Positions 6,459 to 12,792 are shown, counted from the stretch's first letter. The stretch is 17,637 bases of DNA from 2-02-FULL-44-35 sp964629505 (GCA_964629505.1 CAZVQR010000009.1:1-17637); one strand, 5' to 3'. Made by a program: numbers and translations. The notes: a model not told the origin generated them from the sequence alone.

Positions 6459-7667
6459 TCATTTTCGTAAAATCTTATCTATATCTCGCGCAATCTTCAT
6501 AAAATCTTTTTCTTTTTTTCCGCGCGTGGTTTCTGCCGGCGTGCCGAGACGAATACCCGAAGGGTCAACCGGCGAACGCGTATCAAAGGGAATTGTGTTT
6601 TTGTTAACAATGATGCCTGCGCGTTCCAACCGCTCGCTCGCTTCTCGACCCGTTAAGGGTCGTCCTGAGCTCGTCGAAGGATTGCCATTATTCCAAACGT
6701 CAACCAAAATCAGGTGCGAATCAGTGCCGCCGGAAACGACGCGCCATTCGAGTTTAGAAAGTTCATCTGCGAACGCTTTTGCGTTTTTCACCACCTGGGC
6801 CGCATATTTTTTAAATGCGGGAGTGGCCGCTTCGCGGAGCGCTACGGCGACCGCCGCTATCTGATTCAAGTGAGGGCCGCCTTGAAGACCAGGAAAAACC
6901 GCCTTATCAATTTTCGTACCTAGGCCGACCAGCCTTTGGCTGGTCTTGTCTATCTTGCTAAATATCATCGCCGCCCGAGGGCCACGCAAAGTTTTATGAA
7001 CCGTGGTCGTAACTACATCAGCATAGGGAAATGGTGATGGATAAACTCCTCCCGCCACAAGCCCCGCGAAGTGCGACATGTCAACCATCAAAATTGCTCC
7101 ACATGAATCGGCAATCTCTCGGAACTTTTTGAAATCAATAATCCTCGGATAGGCGGTGTAGCCGGCAACAATAATCGCCGGTTTCTCCCGTACCACGATT
7201 TCTTTGAGCGTATTATAATTTAAAACTTCCGTTTTCTCGTCAACCCCATACGGCACTTGCGTCCAAAACTTCCCCGTCACCGAGACCTTATGACCGTGAG
7301 TCAAATGCCCACCGTGCGAAAGCGACATTCCCATTATTTTTCCGCCGGCTGGCACTAACGCCGTATAAACTGCTAAATTCGCCGGTGAGCCAGAAAGTGG
7401 CTGAACATTAACGCTCCAATTTTCCGCCGAAAGTTTAAAAAGTTTTAGCGCCCGCTCCTGCGCCAACATCTCAATTTTGTCGGTAACTTCATTGCCCCCA
7501 TAATATCGTTTCCCCGGATAGCCTTCCGCGTATTTATTCGTCAGCTCACTTCCAAGCGCCTCCAAAACATCTTTTGATACATAATTCTCCGAAGCGATTA
7601 AATTTATCACCCCCTTCTGCCGCTTCTTCTCGGCTTCAATAAGTTTTTTGATTTGTTTATCTTTCAT
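6459..7667 (-). CDS. glyA: Serine hydroxymethyltransferase
   Basis: A 402-aa PLP enzyme converting serine and tetrahydrofolate to glycine and 5,10-methylene-tetrahydrofolate, the one-carbon donor used by ThyA. Family blocks are NLIASENYVS (22-31), YPGKRYYGG (50-58), the PLP lysine K225 in TTVHKTLRGPRAA, FPGLQGGPH (258-266) and the C-terminal TPAETTRGK. ATG 7667 is chosen because the upstream four codons are not SHMT-like. Two insert-like segments are visible. Residues 241-250 (KTSQRLVGLG) arise from a palindrome at 6927-6945. Residues 329-337 (NPSTSSGRP) arise from a 27-bp GAGCTC-centred repeat-like sequence at 6657-6683. Both are in frame and lie in surface-loop positions by comparison with remembered SHMT sequences, so the enzyme is probably active. 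Confidence 0.96.
   Translation of the reverse strand: MKDKQIKKLIEAEKKRQKGVINLIASENYVSKDVLEALGSELTNKYAEGYPGKRYYGGNEVTDKIEMLAQERALKLFKLSAENWSVNVQPLSGSPANLAVYTALVPAGGKIMGMSLSHGGHLTHGHKVSVTGKFWTQVPYGVDEKTEVLNYNTLKEIVVREKPAIIVAGYTAYPRIIDFKKFREIADSCGAILMVDMSHFAGLVAGGVYPSPFPYADVVTTTVHKTLRGPRAAMIFSKIDKTSQRLVGLGTKIDKAVFPGLQGGPHLNQIAAVAVALREAATPAFKKYAAQVVKNAKAFADELSKLEWRVVSGGTDSHLILVDVWNNGNPSTSSGRPLTGREASERLERAGIIVNKNTIPFDTRSPVDPSGIRLGTPAETTRGKKEKDFMKIARDIDKILRK
6657..6683. repeat. Repeat-like in-frame insert in glyA encoding NPSTSSGRP
   Basis: The 27-bp stretch reads on the coding strand AATCCTTCGACGAGCTCAGG and then ACGACCC. It contains an inverted TCCT/AGGA pair around GAGCTC. Sequences of the type CCTTCGACnnGCTCAGG are known to be scattered in many bacterial genomes and often appear in proteins as STSSG-type peptides; SHMTs normally lack these residues. 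An inserted repeat is inferred. Confidence 0.6.
6927..6945. repeat. Perfect 8-bp palindrome inside glyA
   Basis: GACCAGCC and GGCTGGTC flank a TTT loop. It encodes part of about ten residues (241-250) not expected in SHMT, flanked by KID on both sides, which resembles a short duplication around an insertion. Confidence 0.6.
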
Positions 7668-7731
7668 AACACGACACAAATTACGAATTAAGACGAATTA
7701 CACGAATATATACAGGATATAGTGTTTCTTG

Positions 7732-7770
7732 AAAAAAGAAAAGCCGACTGGTCGTAAACCTGTCGACTTT
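7732..7770 (-). terminator. Rho-independent terminator of the small orphan gene
   Basis: On the minus strand an imperfect stem of about 12 bp (7759-7770 with 7740-7751, one G-T pair and one mismatch, 7-nt loop) is followed by TTTTCTTTTTT. It lies 33 nt past the stop of the 7803-7988 gene and separates it from glyA. The 7671-7720 stretch between terminator and glyA contains repeated AATTCGT words but no clear promoter. Confidence 0.7.
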
Positions 7771-7802
7771 AGTGGGTGTGGGCATTGAAAGCACTTCACA
7801 AA

Positions 7803-7988
7803 CTATTCCAATATTTTCCGAGCAGCATCATTCAGTGGGACAAACCCACTTTCTGTGAACTGTACAACTGGCTGATTACTTAACCCAGCAAAGAAATTGA
7901 GTAGTCCATCGATGTCTTTCACAGCAACAGTATCGTCCATTGGCTCAATCCTGGTTTCTTTCACACATCCGGATTTTTCATGGGACAT
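7803..7988 (-). CDS. Small hypothetical protein, 61 aa
   Basis: I do not recognise this protein. It starts MSHEKSGCVKETRIEPMDD and ends in FVPLNDAARKILE, with an acidic middle and no membrane segment. ATG 7988 is preserved behind GGAG at a 10-nt spacing; a GTG at 8027 in the same frame would add 13 residues. A full promoter lies upstream on the minus strand and a terminator downstream, so the unit looks like a true gene despite its size. It is divergently oriented to the PaaX-like regulator gene, and the two share a 139-bp intergenic region. Confidence 0.6.
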   Translation of the reverse strand: MSHEKSGCVKETRIEPMDDTVAVKDIDGLLNFFAGLSNQPVVQFTESGFVPLNDAARKILE

Positions 7989-8060
7989 AATAAAATTTCT
8001 CCACTGTCCAGCGAACAAGCTCACCACTCAAAGGCAGGTGACGCCTCTTTTCTACCCGCA

Positions 8061-8090
8061 ACTTTATCACAACACCCCATATCTTGTCAA
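8061..8090 (-). promoter_or_regulatory. Promoter of the small orphan gene
   Basis: A consensus -35 TTGACA (8085-8090, minus strand), 18-nt spacer and a -10 TAAAGT (8061-8066) precede the 61-aa gene. The -35 box abuts hairpin copy A (8091-8129), so a protein bound to that hairpin sequence could affect both divergent promoters. Confidence 0.55.
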
Positions 8091-8129
8091 TATACACTAA
8101 CTTTAGGCGATAGCATATACTTAGTGTAT
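8091..8129. repeat. Inverted-repeat element copy A, over the regulator promoter
   Basis: Half-sites TACACTAAC (8093-8101) and CTTAGTGTA (8120-8128) face each other across 18 nt. Total span is 36 bp, identical to copies B and C. The shared middle is CTTTAGGCGATAGCA. In this copy the right arm fills the gap between the -10 box TATACT (8116-8121) and the start codon of the PaaX-like gene, exactly where an autorepressor would bind. Confidence 0.8.
8116..8121 (+). promoter_or_regulatory. -10 box of the PaaX-like gene, likely leaderless
   Basis: TATACT ends 6 nt before the ATG at 8128, which would place the transcription start at the start codon. No convincing -35 hexamer is seen at 16-18 nt, so the promoter may be weak or need an activator. 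Confidence 0.5.
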
Positions 8130-8700
8130 GGGAGTTTTGGAAGAAAAAATAAAAAGAAAGACACGCATCAAAAACTTGGAAAAAATTGTTCTCGGAACAG
8201 TTGCGGCAGCCGGTTTGCTTGGTGTTGCTCTGCTCGCGCCTAATGCCTTACAAGTACTAAAGCTTTTTGGTTGGAAACCACACAAACGTTACCGCGAAGT
8301 CATAGCTCGTTCCCGCGACCGACTCATTGAGCACGGCTTACTCATGCGTGATGGAAAAGGTTTTCTGAAATTGACCACCAAAGGGGAGGTAAAACTTCGT
8401 GAATTGGAACGGCGCGAATATAAACTTCCTCATCCCAAGCGCTGGGACAAAAAGTGGCGCGTCCTTATCTTTGACATACCGGAAAAAAGAAAAGTCCTGC
8501 GAGAGAAAATTCGCAATACCCTGCGAGCCATCGGTTTCAGTCAGCTTCAAAAGAGCGTCTGGGTTTATCCTTACGATTGCGAAGATTTAATCGCTCTGCT
8601 CAAAGTTGATTTCAAAGTCGGAAAAGATCTTTTATATCTCGTTGTGGACGAAATTGAAAACGATAAAAAATTGCTCGGCTCATTCGGATTACATCAATAA
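8128..8700 (+). CDS. PaaX-like transcriptional regulator with Cas2-like C-terminal domain
   Basis: A 190-aa basic protein. Residues 1-30 are Lys/Arg-rich, followed by a hydrophobic helix (VLGTVAAAGLLGVALLAP, about 29-46) and a winged-helix-like segment (about 50-100, RDRLIEHGLLMRDGKGFLKLT). The C-terminal domain (about 108-190) begins KWRVLIFDIPEKRK and continues with LRAIGFSQLQKSVWVYPY, the pattern shared by the PaaX C-terminus and Cas2 ferredoxin-like folds. PaaX represses phenylacetate catabolism in Proteobacteria; no such pathway is here, so this is a family-level call only. The gene is a single unit flanked by matching inverted-repeat elements (copies A and B). Autoregulation through copy A is inferred. 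It could instead be a Cas2-like nuclease, but no CRISPR array or cas1 is present. Confidence 0.8.
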   Translation: MGVLEEKIKRKTRIKNLEKIVLGTVAAAGLLGVALLAPNALQVLKLFGWKPHKRYREVIARSRDRLIEHGLLMRDGKGFLKLTTKGEVKLRELERREYKLPHPKRWDKKWRVLIFDIPEKRKVLREKIRNTLRAIGFSQLQKSVWVYPYDCEDLIALLKVDFKVGKDLLYLVVDEIENDKKLLGSFGLHQ

Positions 8701-8705
8701 GCGTC

Positions 8706-8743
8706 ATACACTAACTTTGTGCGATAGCAATGAGTTAGTGTAT
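8706..8743. repeat. Inverted-repeat element copy B, between regulator and thyA
   Basis: A perfect 11-bp stem (ATACACTAACT 8706-8716 with AGTTAGTGTAT 8733-8743) and a 16-nt centre. It begins 6 nt after the PaaX-like stop codon. Its right arm also opens the first unit of the 91-bp tandem repeat. Confidence 0.85.
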
Positions 8744-8910
8744 TACTTAGATTACGAGTACACTTAGACACAACAAAAAACATCGGGAAATATGAGTGTT
8801 CGCAAGATTGCGCGTTTTGAATGAGTTAGTGTATTACTTAGATTACGAGTACACTTAGACACAACAAAAAACATCGGGAAATATGAGTGTTCGCAAGATT
8901 GCGCGTTTTG
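8729..8910. repeat. 91-bp tandem duplication upstream of thyA
   Basis: Two identical 91-bp units (8729-8819 and 8820-8910) lie head to tail, followed by a degenerate beginning of a third (8911-8922). Each unit carries GTTAGTGTA and TACACTTAG as facing half-sites (8734 and 8759; 8825 and 8850). No protein is encoded. Identity of the two units suggests a recent duplication. Confidence 0.93.
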
Positions 8911-8926
8911 ATTGATAGTGTATGAT
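8899..8926 (+). promoter_or_regulatory. Candidate thyA promoter
   Basis: TATGAT (8921-8926) is a good -10 box with a weak -35 TTGCGC (8899-8904) at 16 nt. The predicted start, about 8933, gives a leader of only a few bases before the thyA ATG. A half-site GATAGTGTA (8914-8922) overlaps the -10, as at the regulator promoter. Confidence 0.5.
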
Positions 8927-8936
8927 TTCTTTAGTT

Positions 8937-9764
8937 ATGAAAACTTACAACAATGTTCTCAAAAAAATAATGGCGACAGGGGTAGACCGCAAAGGTCGCA
9001 ATGGCTGGACACGAGGTTTGTTTGCTATTCAAATGCGTTTCAATTTGGAAAAGGGTTTCCCAGCCGTCACCACCAAGCAACTAGCTTTCGGTTTAGTAAG
9101 AAGCGAATTGCTTTGGTTTTTGGAAGGCAGTAGCGACAATAATCGCTTAAAAGAAATCGCCGGCAAGGAAAGGACCATTTGGACCGACAATGCCGAAGCG
9201 CCTGATTGGAAAAAGAAAGCGAAATTTCCCGGCGACTTGGGCCGCATCTATGGCGTTCAATGGCGCAGTTGGAAAACACCGAGTGGCAAGACAATTGACC
9301 AAATCGCCGAAGTTATCAAGAAACTTCGCACCAATCCCAATGACCGCCGATTGGTGGTAACCGCTTGGAATCCGGGCGAACTGGAGGAAATGGCCTTGCC
9401 GCCTTGTCATATGATTTTTCAGTTCTTCGCCGCCAAAGGCAAATTGTCGCTTCATATGACTCAACGCAGTTGCGATATGTTTCTCGGCGTGCCGTTTAAC
9501 ATCGCTTCTTACGCTCTCTTGCTTTCAATGGCAGCGCTAGTGGTCGGTATGAAACCGCACGAATGTGTGCTGACACTGAACGACGCTCACATTTATCACG
9601 CTCACTTCAAGGTGGTGAAGGAACAGCTTGAACGCAAACCATTGCGCTTACCCAAACTCTGGCTTAATCCAAAAATTAAAGAACTGGACGAGTTCACGAT
9701 AGAGGATATTCGGCTAGAAAATTACAAACATCATCCGCCCATCAAGGCGAGAATGATTGTGTAA
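8937..9764 (+). CDS. thyA: Thymidylate synthase
   Basis: A 275-aa ThyA-type enzyme methylating dUMP to dTMP with 5,10-methylene-THF, releasing dihydrofolate. Key blocks are FPAVTTKQLAF (41-51), ELLWFLEGS (57-65), LGRIYGVQWR (101-110), the catalytic cysteine C157 in ALPPCHMIFQF, the dUMP-binding RSCDMFLGVPFN and the DAHIYHAHF block. ATG 8937 (MKTYNNVLKK) is chosen because it aligns with other ThyA starts; an in-frame ATG at 8922 would add five residues and overlaps the -10 box. It is followed by a hairpin and then folA, which recycles the dihydrofolate it makes. The 236-bp upstream region is packed with repeat half-sites shared with the PaaX-like gene. Confidence 0.97.
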   Translation: MKTYNNVLKKIMATGVDRKGRNGWTRGLFAIQMRFNLEKGFPAVTTKQLAFGLVRSELLWFLEGSSDNNRLKEIAGKERTIWTDNAEAPDWKKKAKFPGDLGRIYGVQWRSWKTPSGKTIDQIAEVIKKLRTNPNDRRLVVTAWNPGELEEMALPPCHMIFQFFAAKGKLSLHMTQRSCDMFLGVPFNIASYALLLSMAALVVGMKPHECVLTLNDAHIYHAHFKVVKEQLERKPLRLPKLWLNPKIKELDEFTIEDIRLENYKHHPPIKARMIV

Positions 9765-9769
9765 ACACA

Positions 9770-9805
9770 AAGCTTGGACGGGCAATCCGCCAAGCTTTTA
9801 TTTTA
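9770..9805 (+). terminator. Terminator-like hairpin between thyA and folA
   Basis: AAGCTTGG (9770-9777) pairs with CCAAGCTT (9790-9797), with an inner CGG/CCG pair, and is followed by TTTTATTTT. It begins 6 nt after the thyA stop and its T-tract ends at the folA ATG. It should lower folA expression relative to thyA or end most thyA transcripts. Confidence 0.75.
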
Positions 9806-10309
9806 ATGAATAAACCAACAATCAACATCATCGCTGCTGTCGGCAAAAATAATGTCATCGGCCTAAAAAATGCCCTGCCCTGGAATTTGCCGGCGGATTT
9901 GAAATATTTCGCCCAAACCACCAAAGGCAAAACGGTTTTGATGGGTGAAAACACCTTTATCTCCATTTTGGAAAAAATTGGCAAACCTTTGTCCGGTCGA
10001 CGGAATATCGTTTTGACTGATAAAAACAAAAAATTTCCCGACGTCGAGACAGTGAACAGTCTAGAAGCAGCGATGAAAATAACCGGTGATGAAGAAATTT
10101 TCGTCATCGGTGGCGCCAGTGTCTATCGGCAAATGTTGCCGCTGGCAGAAAAACTATACATTACCGAAGTTAACTACGATGGGGCCGGTGATGCCTTTTT
10201 CCCGACTATTGACCAAAACCAATGGCTTTTGGAAAAAGCAGAGCCTCATACGAAAGACAACAAAAACGACTACGATTACAATTTCAAAATCTACCGCCAA
10301 CTTAAATAA
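9806..10309 (+). CDS. folA: Dihydrofolate reductase
   Basis: A 167-aa DHFR reducing dihydrofolate to tetrahydrofolate with NADPH. Family features are the start INIIAAVGKNNVIGLKNALPWNLPADLKYF, seen as IIAAVGKNNVIG (8-19) and LPWNLPADLKYF (24-35, with the catalytic acidic Asp). They continue with TKGKTVLMGENTF, GRRNIVLT and the nucleotide-binding FVIGGASVYRQML. The ATG at 9806 follows a terminator-like hairpin directly, with no Shine-Dalgarno. Working after ThyA in the same strand cluster, it closes the thymidylate folate cycle together with GlyA. Confidence 0.96.
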   Translation: MNKPTINIIAAVGKNNVIGLKNALPWNLPADLKYFAQTTKGKTVLMGENTFISILEKIGKPLSGRRNIVLTDKNKKFPDVETVNSLEAAMKITGDEEIFVIGGASVYRQMLPLAEKLYITEVNYDGAGDAFFPTIDQNQWLLEKAEPHTKDNKNDYDYNFKIYRQLK

Positions 10310-10315
10310 ACATCT

Positions 10316-10353
10316 ATACACTAACTTTAGGCGATAGCAATGAGTTAGTGTAT
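10316..10353. repeat. Inverted-repeat element copy C, between convergent genes
   Basis: The same 11-bp stem (10316-10326 and 10343-10353) and nearly the same 16-nt centre as copy B. It sits between the folA stop and the stop codon of the minus-strand kinase (10353-10355), which it touches. Here it could serve as a bidirectional transcription end, which would argue against a purely operator role. Confidence 0.85.
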
Positions 10354-10901
10354 TAAAGATTTTTAATCAATTTATCAATCTGTTTGTATAAATCGGCAAA
10401 CGAGCCATTATTGTCTAATTTAAATTTGGCTTTTTTCATCAGCGTCGGAACAGCCAATTCGGTTTCGTATTGGTGGTCTTTGAGAAATTGCTTATAGGTT
10501 TTTTTAGCGTCACCCGCATTTTCAGCGCGCTTCACCAAACGCTCGTAACGAATTTTTGGAATAGCATCAATCGCCACCAGCGCGAAACCCTGTATCTTAT
10601 TCAGAAATTTTATGTCGGCCGAACGACGAACGCCGTCTACCACCACAATATTACTTTTAAATTTAACCGCATCAGCAGCAATGGCTTTTGCTAAAATATC
10701 TTCGCCAAATTTTTGCCGCAAAATTGTGGAAAGACCTTGCATATTCTCGCGGCTATTCGGTAAATCAATTCGTTCCAAAATATCACGCAAAATGGAAGAA
10801 AATCGGCAGCCGCTTGCGCCGTATTTTTTCTCCAGATATTTTTTGCTCGCGTCTTTGCCGCTGGCAATTGGTCCGACTAATCCTAAAATTATTTTTGCCA
10901 T
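10353..10901 (-). CDS. P-loop nucleoside/dephospho-CoA-type kinase
   Basis: A 182-aa protein starting MAKIILGLVGPIASGKDAS, with a Walker A motif GPIASGKDA (10-18). A later block, IVVVDGVRRSADIKFLNKI, is like the DGIR-type block of UPF0200/dephospho-CoA-kinase-like and dNMP-kinase-like enzymes. A basic stretch RYERLVKRAENAGD suits a lid. ATG 10901 is 1 nt after the dCMP deaminase stop; the longer frame upstream overlaps that gene. Its place directly after the RT and dCMP deaminase suggests a (deoxy)nucleoside monophosphate kinase, but substrate cannot be read from sequence. A dephospho-CoA kinase role is the main alternative. Confidence 0.8.
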   Translation of the reverse strand: MAKIILGLVGPIASGKDASKKYLEKKYGASGCRFSSILRDILERIDLPNSRENMQGLSTILRQKFGEDILAKAIAADAVKFKSNIVVVDGVRRSADIKFLNKIQGFALVAIDAIPKIRYERLVKRAENAGDAKKTYKQFLKDHQYETELAVPTLMKKAKFKLDNNGSFADLYKQIDKLIKNL

Positions 10902-10902
10902 T

Positions 10903-11394
10903 TTACATATCCGAATAGGTTTGTGTTTTTTTGCTAAGCTGTTCAAATTTGACACCGGCTTCCTTGAAAATCTCTTTGCTTCTCTTGGCGGTGTGATAAC
11001 CATTTTCCGCCACCACTTTTTTTATCCCAGCATTGATAATCATTTTGGCACAAGTATAACAAGGGCACATCTGACAATACAAAATCGCTCCGGCGGTGCT
11101 GACGCCGGCTCGGGCTGCTTGGACAATGGCGTTTTGTTCAGCGTGAGTAGTGCGAATACAATGGCGAGATTGGGTTCCATCTTCATTAACAACGGTGTGC
11201 ATTTCGTGTCCGACCTCATCGCAATGTTTGCACCCGACCGGCGCGCCCACGTAACCGGTTGAAATAATTCTTTTGTCTTTAACGATAATGCAACCGGCCC
11301 GGCCTCGGTCGCAAGTCGCCCGAGCGCCAACCGAGCGCATAATCCCTAAAAAATATTCATCCCAAGACGGCCGCTTTAATTTGTTTTTTTTCAT
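10903..11394 (-). CDS. dCMP deaminase family protein
   Basis: A 163-aa zinc-dependent deaminase predicted to convert dCMP to dUMP, the ThyA substrate. The zinc/catalytic motifs are HAE at 84-86 (in TTHAEQNAI) and PCYTC at 111-115. The block RPSWDEYFLGIM at the start and GYVGAPVGCKHCDEVGH in the middle are typical of dCMP deaminases rather than free-cytidine deaminases. ATG 11394 (MKKNKLKRPSWDEYF) overlaps the RT stop codon as ATGA; an upstream in-frame extension lies inside the RT gene and is not family-like. Thus the RT and the deaminase should be cotranscribed and translationally coupled. A riboflavin-type or ComEB-type deaminase is less likely given these motifs. Confidence 0.92.
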   Translation of the reverse strand: MKKNKLKRPSWDEYFLGIMRSVGARATCDRGRAGCIIVKDKRIISTGYVGAPVGCKHCDEVGHEMHTVVNEDGTQSRHCIRTTHAEQNAIVQAARAGVSTAGAILYCQMCPCYTCAKMIINAGIKKVVAENGYHTAKRSKEIFKEAGVKFEQLSKKTQTYSDM

Positions 11395-12392
11395 AATCGG
11401 AAGTATAAACGGAGAAATAATTTTTGTAAATCCAGCGTGTTCCCCCACTTCAACATTCCCAAATACGAAGCCGCTGTTTCCTTACTAAAATTCTCCCGCA
11501 AATTCCTAAACATCCGCCGTTTCGTTGTGGTTCGTAAAACGCGATGGTTTGGAAAATGAACCCAGCCCAAAAAATCCACACCCGAAGCGATGGTCTTCAT
11601 GAAAATTTTGTCCGGATGAATTTCCAATTTCAATTTATCTCGCAGAAAATCTTTTATCAGTGGCAAGATTTCCTCAAGCCAAGTTTTGCTTTCAGAGAGA
11701 ATAACAAAATCATCAGCATAACGGATGTAATGTTTGACTTTTAGTTTATGCTTCATAAATTGGTCAAACTCGTTTAAATAAATGTTAGCGAAAAGTTGCG
11801 AAGTTAAATTGCCAAGTGGCAAACCTTTTCCGTAAAAACCTTCAGTGTGAAAACTGCCGATACTCTCGGTAAGAAGTTTAAGAGAATTTTCATCAGTAAT
11901 TCTTTCGCACAAAATCCGCAATAGTATTTCGTGCTTAATGTTGGCAAAAAACTTTTTGATATCGCACTTCAAAATCCAGCAGGTTTTGGTGTTGTTTTTG
12001 CCGACTTTCCAAACAAATCGCCGAAAACGATTGATGGCTTTGTGCGTTCCTTTTTCATTTCGGCAAGAAAAAGAATCAACGATGAATGTTCGGTCAAAAA
12101 ACGGATAAAGTTTCCGATATATGGCGTGATGAAGTAATCTGTCTCGAACTGTCGCCTTGTGAATATTTCTCGATTTTGGGTCAGAAATCCTGAAAGCTTG
12201 ATAACTGCCGTGTTGGTAGGTTTTCATTCGTAAATCCTCGTGAAGCGAAATGATATTGTCCATCAAATGTAAACTAAATTCCTGCACATCCGACCTTTTC
12301 CTTTTTCCTTTCACGAATTCCCGCCAAGAAGCAAGCAGATTTTCCAAAGAAATGATATCCTCGTAACTATGATTGAATTGAATCCCGCCCAT
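11391..12392 (-). CDS. Diversity-generating retroelement reverse transcriptase
   Basis: A 333-aa RT that would copy the TR RNA into cDNA with errors opposite adenine. Motifs in order are HGSYQAFRISDPKSRNIHKA (61-80), motif A KCDIKKFFANI with catalytic D144, motif B GLPLGNLTSQ (190-199), motif C YADD (225-228) and FLGWVHF (274-280). The SQ at the end of motif B, in place of the SP of group II intron RTs, and the absence of maturase or endonuclease domains mark the DGR clade. The start MGGIQFNHSYEDIISLENLL is typical of CPR DGR RTs. A weak AAAG lies just upstream of ATG 12392. It is the first gene of an operon with the dCMP deaminase and kinase; its 5' end faces the divergent avd gene 31 nt away. 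Confidence 0.96.
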   Translation of the reverse strand: MGGIQFNHSYEDIISLENLLASWREFVKGKRKRSDVQEFSLHLMDNIISLHEDLRMKTYQHGSYQAFRISDPKSRNIHKATVRDRLLHHAIYRKLYPFFDRTFIVDSFSCRNEKGTHKAINRFRRFVWKVGKNNTKTCWILKCDIKKFFANIKHEILLRILCERITDENSLKLLTESIGSFHTEGFYGKGLPLGNLTSQLFANIYLNEFDQFMKHKLKVKHYIRYADDFVILSESKTWLEEILPLIKDFLRDKLKLEIHPDKIFMKTIASGVDFLGWVHFPNHRVLRTTTKRRMFRNLRENFSKETAASYLGMLKWGNTLDLQKLFLRLYFRL

Positions 12393-12405
12393 TCTTTAAA
12401 GATTA

Positions 12406-12415
12406 CCCCCCCCCC
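12406..12415. repeat. C10 homopolymer between RT and avd
   Basis: Ten consecutive C lie at the 5' end of the avd reading frame. With C10 the avd frame has only TTG or GTG starts. With C9 it would join an upstream ATG at 12369 and read MIELNPAHSLKITPPQRF before LPVVEKLK. The tract could be a slippage switch or an assembly error. Confidence 0.9.
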
Positions 12416-12423
12416 AACGCTTT

Positions 12424-12771
12424 TTGCCAGTGGTGGAAAAATTGAAAGATGCCTACAAAATTTGGCAGGAAATCCTGCCGCACATTTCTAAAAGCCAAAG
12501 ACAAACAATAGGAGCAAAAATCGACAAACTGCTTCTTGGTGGACTTGAATCAACTTTTCTAGCCAGTTATGCGCCGACATCAAAACGCCTTGATCTTATC
12601 ACGAATGCTATCATAAAAATTGACTCTGCAAAATTTTTCCTGCTCGTTGGTTGGGAAAATAAAATCATTGATGAGAAAAAATATATTCGGCTCTCGGAAA
12701 AACTGGTTGAGGCAAGCAAGATGTTGGTGGGTTGGAAAGGATACTTGGAAAAGAAAACTTCCGCCAACTAA
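12424..12771 (+). CDS. avd: DGR accessory protein Avd (four-helix bundle)
   Basis: A 115-aa helical protein matching the Avd/four-helix-bundle family by pattern. It has LPVVEKLKDAYKIWQEILPH, a QRQTIGAKIDKLLL helix, a third helix with IKIDSAKFFLLVGWENKII and a final KYIRLSEKLVEASKMLVGW. Avd forms a pentameric basic barrel that binds the RT and the TR RNA and is needed for cDNA priming. The start is uncertain: TTG 12424 or GTG 12430/12433 in this sequence, or ATG 12369 if the C10 tract were C9. Unusually it is on the opposite strand to the RT, TR and target, lying antisense across the region between TR and RT. Confidence 0.88.
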   Translation: MPVVEKLKDAYKIWQEILPHISKSQRQTIGAKIDKLLLGGLESTFLASYAPTSKRLDLITNAIIKIDSAKFFLLVGWENKIIDEKKYIRLSEKLVEASKMLVGWKGYLEKKTSAN

Positions 12772-12792
12772 GGCGGAAGAAAGAAAAGAATA

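Noticed and set aside
7671..7720. AATTCGT-rich stretch upstream of glyA as a regulatory array
   Set aside because: Units are short, irregular and AT-rich; no promoter or dyad could be assigned with confidence.
8128..8910. CRISPR locus suggested by a Cas2-like protein next to repeats
   Set aside because: There are only two 91-bp units with no spacers, and no cas1 or other cas gene. The protein fits the PaaX-like regulator pattern better.
10902..11003. Longer kinase start inside the dCMP deaminase gene
   Set aside because: The extra residues lie out of frame within the deaminase, and ATG 10901 immediately precedes the conserved P-loop strand.
11391..12392. Group II intron or retron RT
   Set aside because: No maturase or endonuclease domain and no intron or msr/msd structure; the TR/VR pair and Avd show that it is a DGR.
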